Positions 60,350 through 64,000 of a stretch of 64,000 nt of DNA are shown piece by piece. A model generated the notes under the pieces. That model had not been told where the DNA came from and ran no database searches. It saw nothing but the letters and a program-made list of their open reading frames with translations. The stretch lies in NCBI RefSeq assembly GCF_014204945.1, contig NZ_JACHMN010000002.1, forward strand, positions 4,549,001 through 4,613,000, given 5' to 3'. This stretch comes from Allocatelliglobosispora scoriae (GTDB lineage: Bacteria > Actinomycetota > Actinomycetes > Mycobacteriales > Micromonosporaceae). Each line of letters starts with the position of its first letter. Within the stretch, counting starts at the first letter, position 1. The translations under genes were made by a program, and so were the position numbers.

Positions 60350-61233
60350 CCCACGACGACACCACACCCCGCGCCGTGGTACCAGCCAACGTCAACGAGG
60401 CCGACCGCATCGCGTTCGGCCTGACGTTCCGGCAGCTGGGCATCATCGGCGGCGCCGGACTCGGCGGATTCGGCCTGCACCAGACCTTCGGGCACCTGCT
60501 ACCGCCGGTCGTCTGGATCGTGGCCGGATTCATCGTGTTCTCCACCGCCATCGTGGTGGCCCTCGGCCGCCGCGACGGCCTCCCCCTCGACGTGTGGCTG
60601 CGGCACGGCTTCGCCCTGTCACGCAGCCCGCGCCAGCTGACCCCGGGCACCGCCCGGGCCACCCCTGTAGCCACGGTGGCCGGCAGACCGAGCGTTCCGG
60701 CACCGCTGCGCTCGCCTGTCACATCGGTCAGCCCGACCGGAGTTTTCACCAGCGAGGGCAGCAACAAGGTGCTCATCGCCTGCGGCACCACCAACATCCA
60801 TCTGCGAACCGGCGGCGAGCAGAGCGCGCTGCTGGACGGGTTCGGCCGGTTCCTCAACAGCCTGACCGGCCCGGCACAGATCGTCGTCGCCCCCCGGCGG
60901 CACGACCTGACCGCGCACGCGCAGGCAATCGCCGACCACGCGCCGCGCCTGCCGCATCCGGCGCTGCAGGCCGCCGCCGACGACTACGCCGAGTTCCTCC
61001 TCGACCTGGATACCCAACGCGACCCGCTGCGCCGCCAGGTCCTGGCCGTCATCACCGGCGAGCACTCGGCCGACACCGCCGTTCGCGCCCTGTCGGGGCT
61101 CGGCGTCGAAGCCGCGGCCCTGGACGGGCCCGCGGTCACCGCCGCGCTCGCCAGCGCCGTCGATCCCTTCTCCCCACCGGTGCCCGGCCCGCGAGCGGTG
61201 CCCGGCGCCCCCATCACCCTGCGGAGCGCATGA
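60346..61233 (+). CDS. PrgI-family transfer protein
   Basis: I choose ATG 60346, which overlaps the upstream stop. The 295-aa protein has the PrgI start VVPANVNEADRIAFGLTFRQ, then two membrane helices (LGIIGGAGLGGFGLHQTFGH and VWIVAGFIVFSTAIVVALG), then a long cytoplasmic part (TNIHLRTGGEQSALLDGFGR) that normally pairs with the VirB4 N-terminus. PrgI proteins are the VirB3 equivalent of Gram-positive transfer systems. Confidence 0.8.
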   Translation: MTHDDTTPRAVVPANVNEADRIAFGLTFRQLGIIGGAGLGGFGLHQTFGHLLPPVVWIVAGFIVFSTAIVVALGRRDGLPLDVWLRHGFALSRSPRQLTPGTARATPVATVAGRPSVPAPLRSPVTSVSPTGVFTSEGSNKVLIACGTTNIHLRTGGEQSALLDGFGRFLNSLTGPAQIVVAPRRHDLTAHAQAIADHAPRLPHPALQAAADDYAEFLLDLDTQRDPLRRQVLAVITGEHSADTAVRALSGLGVEAAALDGPAVTAALASAVDPFSPPVPGPRAVPGAPITLRSA

Positions 61234-62981
61234 TGAACCTGAAGCCCAAGAAGAAGAGCGTCGCGGCCGGTGAGGGCATGCCCTCACCGGCCGCTTTGAC
61301 GGTCACCCCATGGCATGTGCAGGTCGGCGACGGGTACGCCGCCACCTACGCCGTGTGCGGCTACCCGGCCGAGGTCGGCCCGGCGTGGCTGGACCCGCTG
61401 CTGTCCTACCCCGGCCGCGTGGACGTGGCCGTGCACATCGACCCCATCGCAGCACAGCTGGCCGCGCCGATGCTCAAAAGGCAGCGCGCCCGCCTGGAAT
61501 CGTCACGGCGAATCGACTCTGATCAGGGCAAGCTCGGTGACCCGATGGTCGACGCGGCGGCGGCCGACGCCGCCGACCTCGCCGAACGGGTCGCCCGCGG
61601 CGCGGCGAAGCTGTTCGACACCGGCATCTACGTCACCCTCCATGCCCGCGACCTCGACGAACTGCGGACGCTGACCGCCGGCGTCAAGTCCGCCGCCGCG
61701 AGCGTCCTGCTGGATCTGCAGCCAGCGACGTTCCGCCACCAGCAGGGCTGGATCTCGACGCTGCCGATCGGCGTGGACCCGCTACGGATGCGCCGCATCC
61801 TCGACACCACCGCCCTGGCAGCGGCGTTCCCGCTCGCGTCGGCCGACCTCGCCGCCCCCGCCCCCGGCGTCATCGCCCCGCCCGAAGGCGTGTTGTACGG
61901 GGTCAATACCAGCTCCAACGGTGTTCTTCTATGGGATCGGTGGCGGCAGGACAACCACAACTCGGTCGTCCTGGCCAGATCCGGCGCGGGGAAGAGCTAC
62001 TTCGTCAAGTTGGAGGTCTTGCGCAACCTGTACCAGGGCACGACTGTGTCGGTCATCGACCCCGAAGACGAGTACACGCCCTTGGCCGAGCACGTGGGCG
62101 GCACCGTCGTGCAGCTCGGCGTGCCCGGTGTGCGGGTCAACCCGCTGGACCTGCCCGCCGACAACCGGCCCGACGCACTGACCCGGCGGGGCCTGTACCT
62201 GCACACGCTGATCGCGGTCATGCTCGGCGCACCGCCGCCGCCGACCGAACGGGCTGCCCTTGACCGGGCGATCACGGTCACGTACGCGGCGGCGGGGATC
62301 AACGGCGATCCGGCCACCTGGACCCGGTCCGCGCCGCTGCTGCGGGACCTGGCCGAGACCCTGGCCGCCGACGACGATCCGGCCGCCGAGCAGCTCGCCG
62401 CCCGGCTGGCCCCGTGGACGGGCGGCAACTTCTCCAGCCTGTTCGACGGGCCGACCACCACCCACCCGCGCGGACACCTGGTGGTCTGGTCATTGCGGCA
62501 CCTCCCCGATGAGCTGCGCACCGTCGGCACGCTCCTCGCCCTGGACTCGATCTGGTCGGGCATCGACACTCCGAACACCGGCGCCCGCCGGCGGCGGCAG
62601 CTCGTCGTCGTCGACGAAGCCTGGCTGCTGATGCGCGACGGCGAAGGCGCACGGTTCCTGTTTCGGATGGCCAAGGCCGCCCGGAAGCGCTCGGCCGGAC
62701 TGTGCGTCATCACCCAGGACGCCGCCGACGTGCTGTCCACCGACCTCGGACTCGCCGTGGTCTCCAACGCGGCGACCCAGGTGTTGATGCGTCAGAGCGC
62801 CCAGTCCATCGACGCGGTCAGTGAGGCGTTCTCCCTGACCGGTGGGGAGTCGCGGTTGCTGCTGTCGGCGCCTAGGGGCGAGGGCCTGCTCGTCGCGGGC
62901 CGTTCGCGTATCCCCTTCCGCAGCGTCGGGTCGGCGGCCGAGCACAAGATCGCCGTCACCGGTATCGGGGAGGCGTCATGA
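61230..62981 (+). CDS. VirB4-like conjugation ATPase
   Basis: ATG 61230 overlaps the PrgI stop. The 583-aa protein has Walker A VLARSGAGKSYFVKLEVLRN near residues 249-268, VIDPEDEYTPL, and Walker B QLVVVDEAWLLMRDG near 465, then ITQDAADVLSTDLG. These are hallmarks of VirB4/TraC ATPases that power pilus assembly and DNA transfer. It couples by ATGA to the next gene. Confidence 0.9.
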   Translation: MMNLKPKKKSVAAGEGMPSPAALTVTPWHVQVGDGYAATYAVCGYPAEVGPAWLDPLLSYPGRVDVAVHIDPIAAQLAAPMLKRQRARLESSRRIDSDQGKLGDPMVDAAAADAADLAERVARGAAKLFDTGIYVTLHARDLDELRTLTAGVKSAAASVLLDLQPATFRHQQGWISTLPIGVDPLRMRRILDTTALAAAFPLASADLAAPAPGVIAPPEGVLYGVNTSSNGVLLWDRWRQDNHNSVVLARSGAGKSYFVKLEVLRNLYQGTTVSVIDPEDEYTPLAEHVGGTVVQLGVPGVRVNPLDLPADNRPDALTRRGLYLHTLIAVMLGAPPPPTERAALDRAITVTYAAAGINGDPATWTRSAPLLRDLAETLAADDDPAAEQLAARLAPWTGGNFSSLFDGPTTTHPRGHLVVWSLRHLPDELRTVGTLLALDSIWSGIDTPNTGARRRRQLVVVDEAWLLMRDGEGARFLFRMAKAARKRSAGLCVITQDAADVLSTDLGLAVVSNAATQVLMRQSAQSIDAVSEAFSLTGGESRLLLSAPRGEGLLVAGRSRIPFRSVGSAAEHKIAVTGIGEAS

Positions 62982-64000
62982 ATCCCGACACCGGTGCCCG
63001 CCTGGCCGAGGTCTGGTCGTGGGTCATCGCACGGCCATGGCTGGCGTTCGTGGCCGTCGCCGCGATCGTCGGCGGTGTGGCCGCCCGGGACAAGGTGCTC
63101 GCCTGGCGGCATCAGCGGTACGCGACAGGGGCGCGGTGGCTGCTGGTGGCCGCGCCGCCGGAGGTGACGCCGGAGTCGGCGGCGGCGTTCTGGACCACCG
63201 TCATGGGCGTCCTGACACCGAGCGTGTGGCGGCGGCGGATCTACGGCATGCCGCACATCGGCTGGGAGTACACGTGGACCGGGCGCACGCTGACGATCCG
63301 GGTGTGGGTGCCCGGCACGGTGCCGCCCGGCGCGGTCGAGGCGGCCGTGCGAGCGGCGTGGCCCGCCGCCACTCTCACCGTGCATGATGCTGGCCCGCCG
63401 ATCCCCGCCACGGTGGTCGAGCAGGTCGGCGGGGCACACTGGCCGCAGTCGGCCGACGCGCTGCCCCTGCGCACCGAACACGACGCCGACCCGCTGCGGG
63501 CGCTGCTGTCGGCCGGGGCCGAGGTCCGCGACCGCGAGCACGCGTGCGTGCAGATCCTGGCTCGACCGGCACCACCCCGGCGGGTCCGCGCCGCCCGAAG
63601 AACGGCGGCAGCGACCAGCACACACCCTCACGGGCGGCCCGATGTGGCCGCCCGTGCTGTTTCCGGCGTCGCCAGGTTACTTACCGAGCCGCTGATCTGG
63701 CTGCTGGAGGCGATCCTGCCCGGCCCGTCACGGTCGGGCGCACAGTCGCGCACGCCGGTGCGGGCCGGTGAGCGGGACCCCGTGGCCACCGCCGACGCGC
63801 GCACGATCGTCGACAAGGCGATCCGCGTGCCCCACTTCGAGATCGCTGTGCGGTTCGCCGTCGCCGCCGACGCGGGCAAGGCGTCGCCGGACAAGGCGCG
63901 GGCCAAGCAGATCCGCGAGCGCCTCGTCGGCCTGGGGCACACGATCGCCTCGGCCGCCGCGGCGTACACCGGCCCGAACCGGCTGCGCAGGATGAAGATG
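62978..64000 (+). CDS. VirD4/TraG-like coupling protein, N-terminal part (runs off window)
   Basis: ATG 62978 overlaps the VirB4 stop, and the frame is open to base 64000 (341 codons). It has a membrane helix (PWLAFVAVAAIVGGVAA), then WLLVAAPPEVTPESAAAFWT and GWEYTWTGRTLTIRVWVPGT, the usual N-terminus of the large type IV conjugative DNA-transfer proteins that follow VirB4 in actinobacterial elements. HFEIAVRFAVAADAGK near the end fits. The ATPase motifs lie outside the window, so the call rests on order and N-terminal pattern. Confidence 0.7.
   Translation, partial: MNPDTGARLAEVWSWVIARPWLAFVAVAAIVGGVAARDKVLAWRHQRYATGARWLLVAAPPEVTPESAAAFWTTVMGVLTPSVWRRRIYGMPHIGWEYTWTGRTLTIRVWVPGTVPPGAVEAAVRAAWPAATLTVHDAGPPIPATVVEQVGGAHWPQSADALPLRTEHDADPLRALLSAGAEVRDREHACVQILARPAPPRRVRAARRTAAATSTHPHGRPDVAARAVSGVARLLTEPLIWLLEAILPGPSRSGAQSRTPVRAGERDPVATADARTIVDKAIRVPHFEIAVRFAVAADAGKASPDKARAKQIRERLVGLGHTIASAAAAYTGPNRLRRMKM

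Noticed and set aside
1-64000. CRISPR array
   Set aside because: No run of regularly spaced identical short repeats was seen; the only short-period repeats are coding (WD40, 33-bp) or GCGGGAC heptamers with irregular spacing.

Overview
The window is very GC-rich actinobacterial DNA, probably from a Micromonosporaceae-like filamentous actinomycete. The evidence is high GC with third-position bias, frequent GTG starts, ATGA-coupled small genes, an FxLD lanthipeptide cluster, a PrgI/VirB4 transfer module and an F420-ligase-like relic. Lineage is inference. Nearly everything is accessory: defence systems, a RiPP cluster and a conjugative island, with decayed mobile-element debris between them.

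1-9.8 kb is a conflict-system island. It opens with the tail of a TPR protein, a CHAT (caspase-like) protease, a small protein and a four-helix membrane protein, which together look like a CATRA-type system. A second full-length TPR gene follows with no CHAT partner, then a stand-alone copy of its N-terminal domain, then a TIR-WD40 protein and a frameshifted CHAT relic on the minus strand. A secreted PHP-domain phosphoesterase lies at 10-11.7 kb.

12.3-19.4 kb is a patchwork of small or broken genes: a zinc-finger/coiled-coil protein, an HTH protein, small membrane proteins and a frameshifted HNH gene. Four copies of a co-oriented palindromic element, all starting GGAGTGC, sit between these genes as in a cassette array. 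IS30-like and tRNA-like remnants and diverged direct repeats follow. A parA operon (19.4-20.7 kb) comes next.

21.6-36.5 kb is a DNA phosphorothioation locus: a DndB/DGQHR paralogue with an HNH nuclease, then dndA divergent from dndBCDE, then a convergent five-gene accessory module (HhH protein, PLD-SF2 helicase, 64-aa protein, zinc-hook SMC-type ATPase, 183-aa Dnd-associated-like protein). The accessory module probably supplies the restriction or interference arm and is the best candidate here for a little-described system.

36.6-47.9 kb is a class I FxLD lanthipeptide cluster read leftward: isoaspartyl-type methyltransferase, a 51-aa precursor with an FDLD motif and four Cys, a hairpin, full-length LanB, LanC, a stand-alone thiopeptide-type LanB C-terminal-domain protein, then a frameshifted CofE-like gene. 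Upstream are three translationally coupled small genes (one winged helix), an HTH/TPR regulator and a TrmO-like methyltransferase.

48-64 kb is a conjugative or integrative element: a leftward block of small plasmid-type genes (with a GGDEF cyclase, a nonsense-split gene and a duplicated hairpin leader), an iteron-like GCGGGAC array, a DNA methyltransferase, a group II intron, and a rightward type IV secretion operon (pilin, VirB6-like, PrgI, VirB4, VirD4-like) that runs off the window. CTGTCAGGT-type operators recur in its intergenic regions.
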